From Leuctra nigra (Eukaryota; Arthropoda; Insecta; Plecoptera; Leuctridae), in contig OW203764.1 of assembly GCA_934045905.1 (NCBI GenBank), forward strand, positions 20,761,685 to 20,825,684: a stretch of 64,000 nt of DNA. Reading direction: 5' to 3'. The translations under genes were made by a program, and so were the position numbers. This document shows positions 1 through 12,076 of this stretch, in pieces (the stretch's first letter is position 1; each line of letters opens with the position of its first letter). The notes below the pieces were generated by a model. That model worked only from the letters and a program-made list of their open reading frames with translations, was not told where the DNA came from and searched no databases.

Positions 1-3000
1 TCTCGACAGTTGATTGTGGAAGGAACCGTCTGACACGGTGGGTTTTATGATTATTGGCTGGTGAATCGCATGCACGAGTGTGTTGTTGGAAAGGTGCGCG
101 GGGTCCCGACAAACGATCAAATTCTATCTTCTCTGTAGCTCTTCTCGCTCGCCGCTTTTTCCTGGAGGGGCGAGAATAATAAAATAATATTAATGCATTT
201 ATTCTCTAAGAGAAAAAATAACAAACACATTGTTTTTGATCGTAAAAACTTCCAAGTGCATTCATTTTATGATAATTGTCTTCGAGACGGGGATGTCTGC
301 ATATTTTGACGTTCTCTTAATGGTTTGAATAAAGCTGTGAAGCACACAACCCTGCTTTGAACTTTCAAACAAGGATTTATTAAATTTTGTTACTTCGCCG
401 TTATCGTACAAATAAAAATTCATGGGCCTCAATTATAACAGAGTTAATTAACTTTACATGGGCGCCGAGAAGACTTGGTCGAGAAAAGCTGACCGATCTT
501 TCATTTTTCATCGTAAAAAAAGTTAATCTTAATTTGTCGGTCGGTCGTTATCAGCTAGTGTGGTAATATCTAAGAGTAAGGGGGTAATGCGTCGGGAGTA
601 GAGGGAAGGTGGCTAAGTGTTGGGAGGGATAGGGGGGGGAGTCAAGTGCTCTCGAGTTGTCGTCACATTGGCGCCCAACAGAACCCCAAGAAGCTTCACC
701 GAGGACAGACAGTTTGTTATGAAATATAGCGCTTTTTCTCTCAGCTGTTTTAGATCTCTTTGTAGTAAAAAACATTTCTGACATTCTGATACAATTAACT
801 GGGGCTAGTAACTGGTCGGTACATGTTTCACGGGAGGGGGGGGGGGGGCAGTTAGGTGGAGAATTGTTGTAGTGGAAAACACGCGGTGAAGTCTTGGAAT
901 TGCTCGGAGAAGGAGAAAGGGATGATTCGCAATGGCCTTGCAACATGGAGAGAATGAACATGGAGATTGAGGTCCCAGGTGGCGGCTGGAGAACGCAATA
1001 TCGTTCTCGGAATGTTCCAGGATAATCGCTCAAGATGCTGGAGCCATGGACCCGGCACCTCCACCGCTTCAGCACATCCTGAAAGATTCAGTCGTGAATG
1101 AAAACTTGTTCATAGTTGACCACAGAACATCTTAAGATTGTTATGTTCTTTGGACAGTGGTAACGTAAAATCTAGCTAAGTTGCAAATTTGGTGGTCCTA
1201 ACCTTACTTTTCAGCATTTTTTTATTTCCACTTTTTTTAGTGCCTACCTATATATCTTGTTTGCGCAAACTCCACTTTTCAACTGTAAATTTCTTAGCTA
1301 ATAAGTTAAGTCAACGTACTTTTTAAATTGACATTATAGAACCTGTCGGTAGATTTGGAATTATGGCCGACGTAAAGAGAAGACACAAGAATCCCCTGCT
1401 TGCATTTTGAGAGGTTTACTCTGCCATGAGCGAGTTAATGAAAAGCAAACAATTTGATGAAAAGGAAGGGAGACAACCGCAGTACTAAAAGAGATTCATT
1501 CCTCCTGCCTGTGAAGTACTGTAGACGGGCCCCGATGCAACGTAGACGATACTCCAAACTCATCTCTTCCTATAGAGAGGAGCAAAGTGGAAACAAAGTC
1601 TAAAATCATTTCACACAGTGTTGGCTGTTTTCTGTATGCCTTGAACAGGTAGATGGATTCATTAAAAATGAATGAAAATGAGTTGTTAGAAAAGATGCGC
1701 TGTAGCCCCTTCTAAAACTGATTTTCTCGGTCTGAGCTGCCAGATAGTCGCTTGGGGAATTTCATATGAAATTATATTAAATGATGTCTAAGCAATTCGT
1801 TCCTTTGTTCTGGAAAAAGTTGTCTTTAAAGCAACAACTAGTTGTTAAATCTGAGAGAAAACTCGAAGGAAAACTCTACGTTCCATTTTTCTTTCTCAAA
1901 GTCTGAAACTCCACATTATATTAGCCCACCATTAGAATATTTGCTTGTTCAGCTTTAAACAAAGCTATTCCAAAGTTTCTCTCAAGTTCTCTCTGGATGA
2001 CATTGCTCAGATAAATCAAGTGAATTCCACATTCTCTCTGAAGAAGAAAAACATTTTCCTAGTTCATAATCTTCTTGTTATTAAAGTGTGATCGATATGT
2101 TTGCGTTGTCGGTTCTCGAAGTCAGCACCAGTTGGAATCACCGGTCTGGAATTAAATTAATTTAAAAAAATACTCCCACTCAGCGGATTTATGGAGCAAG
2201 CGTGCTTCCTTCATTCCGTTAAAGTTACTACAGGTGTTTGCTGGAAGAGGGCGGGTCCATCGCCTTATTATACGAGCTCGCTCATGAGGAAGTAATCCCG
2301 TGAAAATGAAAAAGAAATAGCGACGTGTTTTACTATAGAACGGATATGAAAAGAAAATGCAGTCGTCATCTATTCCAACGTGTTGAAAGAATATTTGCCT
2401 TTGTAAGCTTTTTATCACTTTGCGCCAAATTGTTTGAGGATTGACATGCAATATTGTTTTTGCACGTTTCATGTCCAACGCTTTCCAATCCACTTCCATT
2501 CAAGTATTCTTTTTTCTAGCATTATGATTCCTGGTAGAATCCTTTTTACAAAATATCGGACTTTTAAAAATTCACTCCTCATATTTCATTATGACAGTCG
2601 CTTTTATATAAGAAGAAACACGATGTGAAAGAAAAGTCTCACTTTTGATCCTCATTGTCCTCCGTCGCGACGCCGGAAAGATGTCGCGACGTTGATCTCC
2701 ACAAAGCGCGGTGTCATTGTAACACTTGATTCTCCGTCGGAAGTTCTGTCATCATTCTTCTGGGACAATATTGACCCTTGACTTACATCTCCATCTCTGT
2801 GGAAACGATCTTATGCAGAGCTGAGGTACTCGAGATGAGTCTTTGTTAATGATCCTGTGGTAAACACGCAACATCTCTGATGGGAAGATACAGGACGACG
2901 TCGGGTTTTAATGACGGCGTCCTGGCGCTTCAGGCGAGATCGGGGACGTGATTTACCAGTGGAAATAATGAAAAGAGAAATGCTTTCTTTTAAATAGACG

Positions 3001-5532
3001 TCTCATTAAAAGTGATATGATGTATAGAATAGCATTTCGTATTTGCATTCATAAAACCATCTCATTATGATAAAAAATAAACTTTTCAGAAACATATAAT
3101 ATTTCAGAAGAATTATGTCCAGAGGCTGATATTGCTAGAAATCTGACGAAAATCTTTTTCCATTCTGATGTTGAATTCGGAAGGAAAAGAATTCATATTT
3201 ATATTGAGCTTATTAAAAATGTATTACTGAGTGTAAATAGATTATTCTAAAATAACTAAATTCATAATTATAATTGTATTACATTATTACAATATTATTT
3301 TACTTATTATATTATATTATAAATAACATGATCTTGCTAATTCCGTCAGCCTCAGAAGATCACAATGCTTTCCGTGTCTCCATTACCCGGCAAGCATCTG
3401 TCTAACAGCCGAGTGTGACATTGACGGACTGAAATCCTATTTCCTTGAATTCTTCGCCACGCACACAGCGACGTCGGCGGCGTCTAATGCCCGGCGTCTC
3501 TGGGCGTCGCGCTTGTCACAGAACCCACGTACCGTCCTCCTCGCCACCCACAAAGCGTCCCGACGCCTCGCCTTCAGAGATGAATCTATTTCGAATAACG
3601 TCGACGTTTTTTTATATTTTTGACAAGCGGTGATTGTCCTGTTTTTAATCAACGAACAGTTCGGAGCGTGATTAAAGGTTTTGCCACACGATTATATTGA
3701 TGAATTATCGATTTGTGATTAGAGGACGCTAACGTGAAATATTAATCAATCATCTAGATGGAAAATTTAAAAATAATGCTAACGTCTAAATTTATTGAGG
3801 ATTAATAGTTATTTTGTCACCTCGTGGGGTAACATGTCAGAAAACATCGAAAAACATTATTCAAAATCCTCTTCAGTTTCTTGTTCTTCGCGATTCAAAC
3901 TTCACTTCAGCGAACTTGATTAAATAAAATCGAATGTTTTCAAGTAACGTAATACCGATATATTCCCATCAATCTCGCGTCCCGGATTCATGGGAACTAA
4001 TATCTGTCTCGCAGACGTCTCGAACTCGCCAAACCACTGGATTGACATTCAACTTGCGTCGTGTGGAGGTTACACATCGGACGGAGATGTCGGGATGCTG
4101 CATTGGAACACGTCTAGCAGAATTACAACAGCAACGATATCATTAGCTACACACCGACAAGGAAATATAATTGTTCGACAATATGAAAATAATTACAGCA
4201 TTCTTGTGATGAGGTCGTTTACTTTATAGAATGAAAGTGATGGCGGGTTTTTATTTCGAAAAGTTTGCACAACTGTTGTGAGATTCGTTTTGCCCCGGTG
4301 ATTCATTTTCGTCATTGAACTGAATTTATAATAAAATATGTTGAATTCCAACAGCTTTAATCTCTATTTGCAATTTGAACATTATTATGAGCTAATTGCA
4401 AGTCTTGACGTAATTATTGGGTGGGTGAAATGAAGATATATATACAGTGTATGTAAATGTAATTAATTTGGATGCTTGCCAATAGATGAAAGAGAATAAG
4501 GAAACTCTGCCAATTTCTTACGCCAATTTCATTTGATCAATGATATCAAGAAATCTCCAAAATGTCTGAACATTTGAAATATCTAAATTTCAATCAATTT
4601 GGAATCCAGTATATTTTATAACGGAGATAAATATTCATATTTTAAATTAACTTTGAGGTATGAATTGAAGAATTATTTCGGAGAACATCAGTGCAATCCT
4701 TTTTGTCCGGTTATGAGATTATTTAAATGACAAGTACGTATGTATGTGATGTGTGGAGCGAATGGTATGCCATAGCTAGAAGACAAGCATGCCAAAGACG
4801 GCATGATATGGCTACAGGATATTAAACCAGAAGTCCTGCTGTACAGAATAATATTACAGTCCTACATTTATATGAAATAGTCGGCTAGAGATTTCAAAAC
4901 ACGTCAAGATTAAAATGCTGCATTTTAGTTTTATGATCCTTCAAAAATAGTTCGTGGAGTTCATCAATATAACGGTCGCGAGATGTGTCTAAAGGTTTCG
5001 CTTTAGCTTGTGGAGGTAACGTAATTCCACGGAGTTGATGAAGTCACTGTAATCACTAAATGAAACGACGAACGAACGAGACAAAATTGAGACGTAATGA
5101 AGGCACTTGGTATTGATTTCCGTTTTCCCGGCCCAGCAATTATTGGCAAACAGACAGGGAATTGTTCGGGTAGCTCGCGTAATTGCATGCGAATCAACTA
5201 AATTGAGCCATTTTACCATATTACAACAAGTTTTACTGCACGGTTTCCCTTCATTTTCATACTGATTCCTATCCTAAAGCGTAGACTTGATGTCAGCGCG
5301 TCCAATAATAATGTTCTTTTCCGATTTAATTCAGGAGCAGACGTGACCCAACTAAATAACTGTTTGGCTTTCTTTTATTTTAACATATTTTTATTTGGAT
5401 AGTTGAGGTTTTGTTTGTCGCGTGTTTTTTTTCCCGACAGACCTACTTTTCTAAAACGAGTCGAACTAGTCAGTTTCTTTTTTTAATCAAACACCGAATA
5501 TTTATTTGTTATTTCAACCGAACTATTAAAAC

Positions 5533-6583
5533 TAGTGTTGCAAATTTTCATGAAATTTTTGTTTTTGAAAATTTTCATGAAAATTTTCATGAAAATTTTC
5601 AAAATATTGAAAATTTTCAAAAACTGCAAATATTTTACTTTTGAACGTAATGCGTATTTATTTATATATGTAAATCATTGTATTTAAGTATTCAGCCTGT
5701 ATTTGACTTCCAAAAATGTATGGGTACTTATACAGCGTGTAGAGCTACCCATGCATCCTATCCATGATCTATTGATTGATAGGATATTTCACTATGGATA
5801 TTCCATAAAGCTACCCTTTTAAATCGTTTGACGTACATTTCGTTTCGATCGGCCTAGCCGTTTTTGAGATATGACGTCACTTCCGGGTCCAAAATGGCGG
5901 CATCAAACCAGTCATAACAAAAGGCACATCAGACGCCAAAAGTGCACATGTGGTAACAATTTCAGATTGATCGGTTCAGCCGGTTAGGCTGTGGCCGTGA
6001 CGCAACGTTTACTGACCTAGTCCGAGGAAGATGAAAGGGTGTAATTTCATTGTTTTCACGGCCCTCTAGCTCGCAAAGGGCATAATCTAATATTCCCCAA
6101 TTTCGAGCATGTGGTGGGGTGGGCCATAGCTCGAAATTAAATTTCGCAACAATATGAGATTTTCCAATTTCAAGATCCAGTAGGCCGAAAATGCCATGTT
6201 ATTTTGCTTTGGTAGGTACAGTAAAAGTGTTCGTCAGCTTCTCAGTCTTATTACCTATATTTGAGTTATGTATTTTAACGGTATGTTGTGTGGGAGTGTG
6301 CGCACTGTTGTATACGACTTGGCGTATACTTGGCTGTATACGACACCTAATATAAAACCAATTTAAAACCATTGATATTTCCTATCCATGATGTTGATCT
6401 CTATTCTCTACCCATGCAGTAGTAACAACACTAAGGACTGAAATTCTATAGTCACTTGCATTACCAATGAGTGGGAAAATTTTTAATTTTTTTTTGAAAA
6501 TTTTCAAGAGTCGTTGAAAATTTTCAGAAAATTTTCAATGAATTGAAAATTTTCAATTGAAAATTTTCAACGTCCCAACACTA
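5533..6583. mobile_element. hAT-type non-autonomous transposon with perfect 8-bp TSD
   Basis: Ends TAGTGTTG...CAACACTA, flanked by ATTAAAAC on both sides (5525-5532 and 6584-6591). Just inside each end lie arrays of the palindrome GAAAATTTTC. No transposase frame in 1051 bp. The 8-bp duplication and TAGTGTTG ends are typical of hAT. Confidence 0.92.
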
Positions 6584-7696
6584 ATTAAAACAATGAATTT
6601 GTTTGGATGTTATCTGATGAAACGACAAAAAAAGTCGCCCTTTCCGTCCAGCCATAACAATAGCCAATAGAATTTTTGATACATTTCCAGTCAGTTTGAT
6701 ATAAAAAGTCTGTAAATGGAACAATTGTAAAGCTGGTCCATTCGTTATATCCAGACCATTTCTCCCAATCCAGTCACTTGTTCAGGATGACATGAAAACT
6801 CCCTCACAAACAATGCGACGTTATCAAGAGCTCTCTAAAACATTGGGGATGAACAGAGAAGATCCAAGATTATTCAAGTTGTCATCCTTACATTTAACAT
6901 TTGATTGATACACTACCAATTCCATCTTGACTTTGGCGTCCAATTGATTGAATATCCCATCCCGATATGACATTCTGAAAAGATTCGAAACGAAGGGCGA
7001 AACGTAGGTTATTAACAGCGAGAGCGAAGTGAAGCCAGTCAACTGTGTACAATGCGTGTTATCCACTCAATTTGGTTGTCAGCCAAGTGGATACGCTGAT
7101 ACATAGCTGCTAATCCACGACAGCCATTCATCGAGCATGCGTTGCTTGATTCCAAGATGGACTGGACGTGAAGGCTGGAAGATTAGCGTGAGCTCCAGAC
7201 TGTCAGCTGAGACACTGGAGGCTGCAACAAGTCACTTGAGATGATTCGCATTACCGTGATGGCGTGAAATGTAATTACGTATTATAATGTTGGAATGAGT
7301 GACAGGTTATAGCTCGCTGCTGGTCTTGTCTTGATCGTAATTGATCAAGAAAGTGACCGTGATCTTCGAGATTGTGGAATCGTACGTAACCTTGGTAATC
7401 TTGCCCCCCCCCCCCCCACACTTACACCCAACATCCATAAACAACCAGTCGTTTTGCACTGATTTCTGTCTGTGAGATCTCAACTTTCCGCCATCCGAGG
7501 TCAAAATATGAAACTGAACGGCAGGTTATTTTTTTCTGCAACTGGGCAAATGAATGGTGTCGAATGAATGATTACGAAGGAGATGCAACGAAGAAGAACG
7601 TGTAGGATGGTGGAAAGGATGAGGTCTTGGTCTTTTAGTAGGGAACCTTCCCAGCACTCGGCTAAGTTATGTCAGTAACCACGAAAACAGCTGAAT

Positions 7697-7765
7697 CAGG
7701 AGGAAGCGAACCCAGGACTCCGGGAAACAAGTCCAGAGCTTTACCCCTGAGACAACTTGCTCCGG
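7697..7765 (-). repeat. tRNA-like sequence (likely SINE head)
   Basis: On the minus strand GTTGTCTCAGGGGTAAAGC resembles an A box and GGGTTCGCTTCC a B box, with tRNA-like spacing. The stems do not pair as a functional tRNA, so a tRNA-derived SINE remnant is likelier. Confidence 0.5.
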
Positions 7766-9730
7766 AATCTATTTTGGTAACGATCAAGTTTACTGACCGT
7801 GAACTTGGACCCTAAACTTTGAGCTTGATTTTCCGGAAAACGAAAATGGGACACAAATTGAAAACTCAGTGGCACAAATCAGCTCAAAATGATCTCGTAG
7901 ACCCTTTTGGCGACGCCTAGAGCTCGTGGAAGGGCCGTTTACGGACTTAACTTATGATAGAGGTGCCGTAGTATTAGTAAATCGATTTGAGGACACTCCA
8001 CGTCAAGCTGTGCCAACAAAAAGATACTATCGTCAATTTTCACGCCTAAGCTTCTTCTTAGAGAGCAATTTATTTTTACTTTCCACGCAGGCCATGTGAA
8101 CCCCACATAAAACCACCCGGCCCTCATTTTCATGTAAATGGTGCTTGCTTTGGAAACACCCTATTAGTCAAACGCTCGACTCTGGTTGCTATCAGTGGTC
8201 ACGTGTCTGTGGGACAATCTACACACCCTGACTCATCCCCTCGTGTTGACTAAGGGCTGATATATGCGACTGTCACCAGCACATCGATGCAGTCACAGTA
8301 TCCGATTCCATATCTATTGAAAGTGCTGGGTGTATCTGGTTGCCTTTCCCATTCCATGCTAGATTCACAGATACGTCGTTCAATGTGTTTGCTGCAACTC
8401 TATCCAGTGGGGGTGAATCCAGACACATTCATAGTTTACTCATCATAGAACATTATTGTTTGCTTAGCTCAGTTTGTAGATTAATTAATATAATAATTAT
8501 GTCATGAGGGTAATAATTGGAAATTGTTGTCCTACCTTTTGTCCGGAATGTTTTGCAGTAAAAAACAACATTTTTAACACAGTAATAATGTCATCAATGT
8601 TGAAAATTTCAAATTAAATCCTCTTCAATAGTATATTTCACAGACAGGCAGGCAGGCAACCCGTTCCACCCCCGCCCCCCCCCCCCCCGCCCCCTCACAG
8701 CCCTGCGTGATTAATTAATCGGTGCCGGCTGCACGCAGGCTAAGAATTTTCATTAAAATCTGTCAAAATCTGTTTATAGCGAAGCATGGTGGGTGGTTGG
8801 GTAGAAAACATGAGCGAAGAAAATAAGACCAAAACTTTTGCCAATTTACATTATTGTATCGTTCTAAGGAATTATAAATTAATATTAGCACTTCCCAGTT
8901 ATGTACTAAATATGAAAAAGAACGAATGCGGATTTTCGACCTACTCCTCAGATTTTGTCGACGTTGAAGCTGGACTAGGAGTGGCAGTGGAGCAACCGAT
9001 GTAGCTGACAACATTTTAATGGGAGGGTGTAAAATCATCGCACTAATTGGCTGTCTGTCAAGTGACTTATCTCCATCCCCCCCTCCCCTCCACATCCCCC
9101 CTCATGACTCATCAATTACAGCATTACCAGCCTCAAAGGTCCGCTAGGGGCATTTTAAAATTCAGCCAACCTTGTCTCTTCCATTTGCGTCATTTAGAGC
9201 TGATTTCTACATGAATATTAAACAGCCAATGGCAAGGCGTGCTGTCTGCAATCTCTGCTACAATTAACAGTGAAGTTATACTCATGTGCTAATTATTATT
9301 ATGTAATTTGCCGCTGTATTGTATTGGATTCAAACGTCAGGATCTTTAGAGGGGGGGGGGGGGGGGGGGTGAGGCAGGCACTTTAATTATTTTTGTATAG
9401 AATGTCAGACGAAACAGTATAATAGAAATGCTATAATATTTAACGGGAAAAGTAGTAATTAAAAAAATGCGATCATCTCAATTAAGTTTTAATTCCTGAA
9501 TTCCACGAGGGGGTACGTACACTCTTGCCCCCCCCCCCCCCCTTACCACCACCACTGCCGGCACCTATAGATTCAACACAATTGTTGATCACATTGAACA
9601 CAAATATTTTTCTCATATTATGCCCATTGGCTTGAGGTCATCATTGTTCCAAAAGTTCATCTCGATTGTCCATTGTTTGGAATTAAAAAGTATTGATTTT
9701 GTCCGTGCAATTTCGGCGGGTCAACAATGG

Positions 9731-9768
9731 GTGTGGTGTGTGTATGTGTGTGTGTGTGTGTGTGTGTA
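9731..9768. repeat. (TG)n microsatellite
   Basis: Interrupted TG dinucleotide run. Confidence 0.95.
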
Positions 9769-10139
9769 TTATGTCTTCCACCCCAGGTGGCGCTGACAGC
9801 AAACTTTCCATAACTTTCCTTCCGTCAGCCTGGCTGTCTCATGAGCTCTGGAACAATGGGGAACACCGCCACGGAAGGGCGGGGGGGGGGGGGGATTTGA
9901 TTATTGAACCGTCGTCTCATGACGCCAAACTATCAATTACTCTCACTCATCCTGTTCTGTCGGAAACATTGCAGCTAGCGAAGCAGAATGTACTATACTT
10001 TGTTCCAGCAGGAGAAGGGGTGTCCTGGAGGCAATATGCGTAGAGACCTTGGAGTTTTGAATAGATGTAAAATTGTATTGAAACTCCAGGAAATGGAGCA
10101 TTTTTATGTGGATTATTTTCGCTTTTCTCATAGTATACA

Positions 10140-11650
10140 GTTAACACTAGGAAAACGCTCGGTGTAACGCGTTGATGAGCGAGCACCGACACGCACGACA
10201 TCGCCAATCATAGCACGATCCATTCAATCAAAGATAACTAACTATACATTATTTATTACCAATTTTCCCTGCAACTTTTCATAAACACTCTGGATCAATT
10301 AAATAACATATTATTGTACTGATATATTTCCATCAATCTCTTTGGACAGATATTCAAACACTTAAAACAGCAATAAGTCTGTAAATTCTTGACCGATTGG
10401 GCTGGAAATGTGTAAAATATGATGTTATCTAGTCAAAACGTCGTTTTCATAACTGTGAAACACAATCCATATCGTAAAATAAATTATTTTAGATAAGGTA
10501 TACCTATACCTATGTATATGAAATACATACATTACATTTTGACTACATTATGTATTGCAATATGATCAACTAAGAAAAGAATCTGTCTTACTTGATATTG
10601 AGAATAGCCATCTATAAACTTTGCTTTGCTACATAGAGCAACCCAGAATGCAGTGGAATTTCTGTTTTGAAATGTCATTTCTGACAGTTATTAAAACTGT
10701 CAATAAGTGCATCTATGTTCTTGACTGGTAGGGCTGAAAATTTGTAAAATAAGAGACAATGTTGGTCTGAACGACCATGCAAAATATGAGTTTGATTGAT
10801 CAGATTAATCGAAGACCATTTGATAGGTCAAATGGTGGTGTGGCTATAGGCCGTTTTAAATTAAGTATACAAATGAAAAATATTGGTGCCAATCGTTGCT
10901 AAGTTTTAAGTTGCCAATCATTGCTAAGTTTTAAGTTGATCGATTAAACCTTTATGATTGAACGGTTCCTTGTTAATTTTCAAAAATCACAGGATCTCGT
11001 TCAAAAAATATATCTGGGACCACCCATATGATATGATATGTAGTGTGTGTACACAATATCAGATCAATCTGTTGAACGGTCATTATTAGTTTCATATCGT
11101 TTAAAACTTTCTGCTCTAACTACCTTGCCTTGTAGATTCGAAGTCGCCGTGAATTTGACAGCCAACACGCAAAAAGTCCCTAAAATGACAAAAACTTTTG
11201 AAAATAACGACAGATTAGAGTGAAAATTGGCAAAAATACCTTAAATGTTGGTACCAATGACCATGCGAAGTTTTTAGTTAGTCGGTCAATCGGTTCCAGT
11301 TTAAATTTCAAAAATCGCAGGAAAAATGGTTTCAAATTTGAACCAATTGGAGGATTTGGCTGACATTTTTTTTGATTGGGTACAATGTTGGTTGCAATGA
11401 CTTTGCTAAATTTCAAATTGATCGAACCAACCAATCGAAAGATAATTTTTATAAAATTTGAACCAATCACAGGATATCGTTCAGAAAAGATCCCAGGGAT
11501 CGCATAGAATACGTTAATATGTGTACAAAATTTCAGATCGATTGGTTGTGCGGTTTGACCTGGGCAGTGCAGGCAAAAAAAAAAAAAAAAAAAAAACACA
11601 CAGAGAAAGTGCCATAAGAGTACCGTGGTGACGCTCGCTACGCTCGCTCA
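10140..11650. repeat. Diverged internally repetitive region
   Basis: Phrases recur with changes: TTGCTAAGTTTTAAGTTG twice near 10895-10937, CACAGGATCTCGTTCA at 10989 and CACAGGATATCGTTCA at 11468, CAGATCAATCTGTTGAACGGT at 11060 and CAGATCGATTGGTTGTGCGGT at 11533. A poly(A) run (about 11576-11596) and GACGCTCGCTACGCTCGCTC follow. Probably an old transposon; its edges are not resolved. Confidence 0.5.
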
Positions 11651-11922
11651 ATAAGCAAGAACAGTCTAAACGTAACTTATAAGCCTAAAATAACCTACTG
11701 TACTGATATGAAAGAGCATACATGCCCCAACTTTTAAATTTGTAAAATATATTCAAGCCGTGCGTGGCACAGTTTTCAACTTTGTGAATTTGAATTCCAT
11801 ACAATTGTACAACAAAATGTCTATCTACTACAGTTTCTGCTGTCCTTGTAACTTTGGTTAGGAAATAAACAGAACGCTCTAAACATGGCAAGGGTTATAA
11901 TGTTGTGTTTCTGTTGTTTTAG

Positions 11923-12076
11923 TTTTGCGCGATGATTTTCGCACCGAGCCGAAAGACACTCGCGTGGCAGCTGGAGAGACGGCTCTGCTGGAATGTGGAC
12001 CGCCGAAAGGACATCCAGAGCCGAGTCTTATCTGGAAGAAGAATGGACACAGTCTGGACATGAATACGGCGAAAAG
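11923..12076 (+). CDS. robo: robo exon: first half of Ig2
   Basis: Acceptor tgttttag, donor gtaagg. Enters with 2 nt of a split codon and leaves with 2. Contains the conserved LRDDFR start of Ig2 and its first cysteine (LLECGPPKG). Confidence 0.9.

Larger units (their letters stand above)
1..11922. other. Upstream region / robo intron without supported exons
   Basis: No exon can be supported here. The next exon to the right starts inside the robo reading frame (phase 1 junction), so at least the right part of this stretch must be robo intron. Ig1 of Robo was looked for among the reading frames and not seen. The stretch holds a complete hAT-type element (5533-6583), a tRNA-like SINE head (about 7697-7765), a (TG)n microsatellite (9731-9768), diverged repeats (about 10140-11650) and six oligo(G)/oligo(C) tracts. 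Open frames here are short, often proline- or cysteine-rich by composition, and resemble no family I know. Confidence 0.6.

Noticed and set aside
551..1075. 174-residue open frame on the minus strand
   Set aside because: Proline/serine-rich by composition, crosses an oligo(G) tract, no splice context and no family resemblance.
3445..3652. Arg-rich frames on both strands in a GC-rich patch
   Set aside because: Composition effect of repeated GCGTC words; no recognisable domain.
9693..10043. 116-residue open frame on +
   Set aside because: Runs through the (TG)n microsatellite and a G tract, which produce the Cys-Val and Gly runs.
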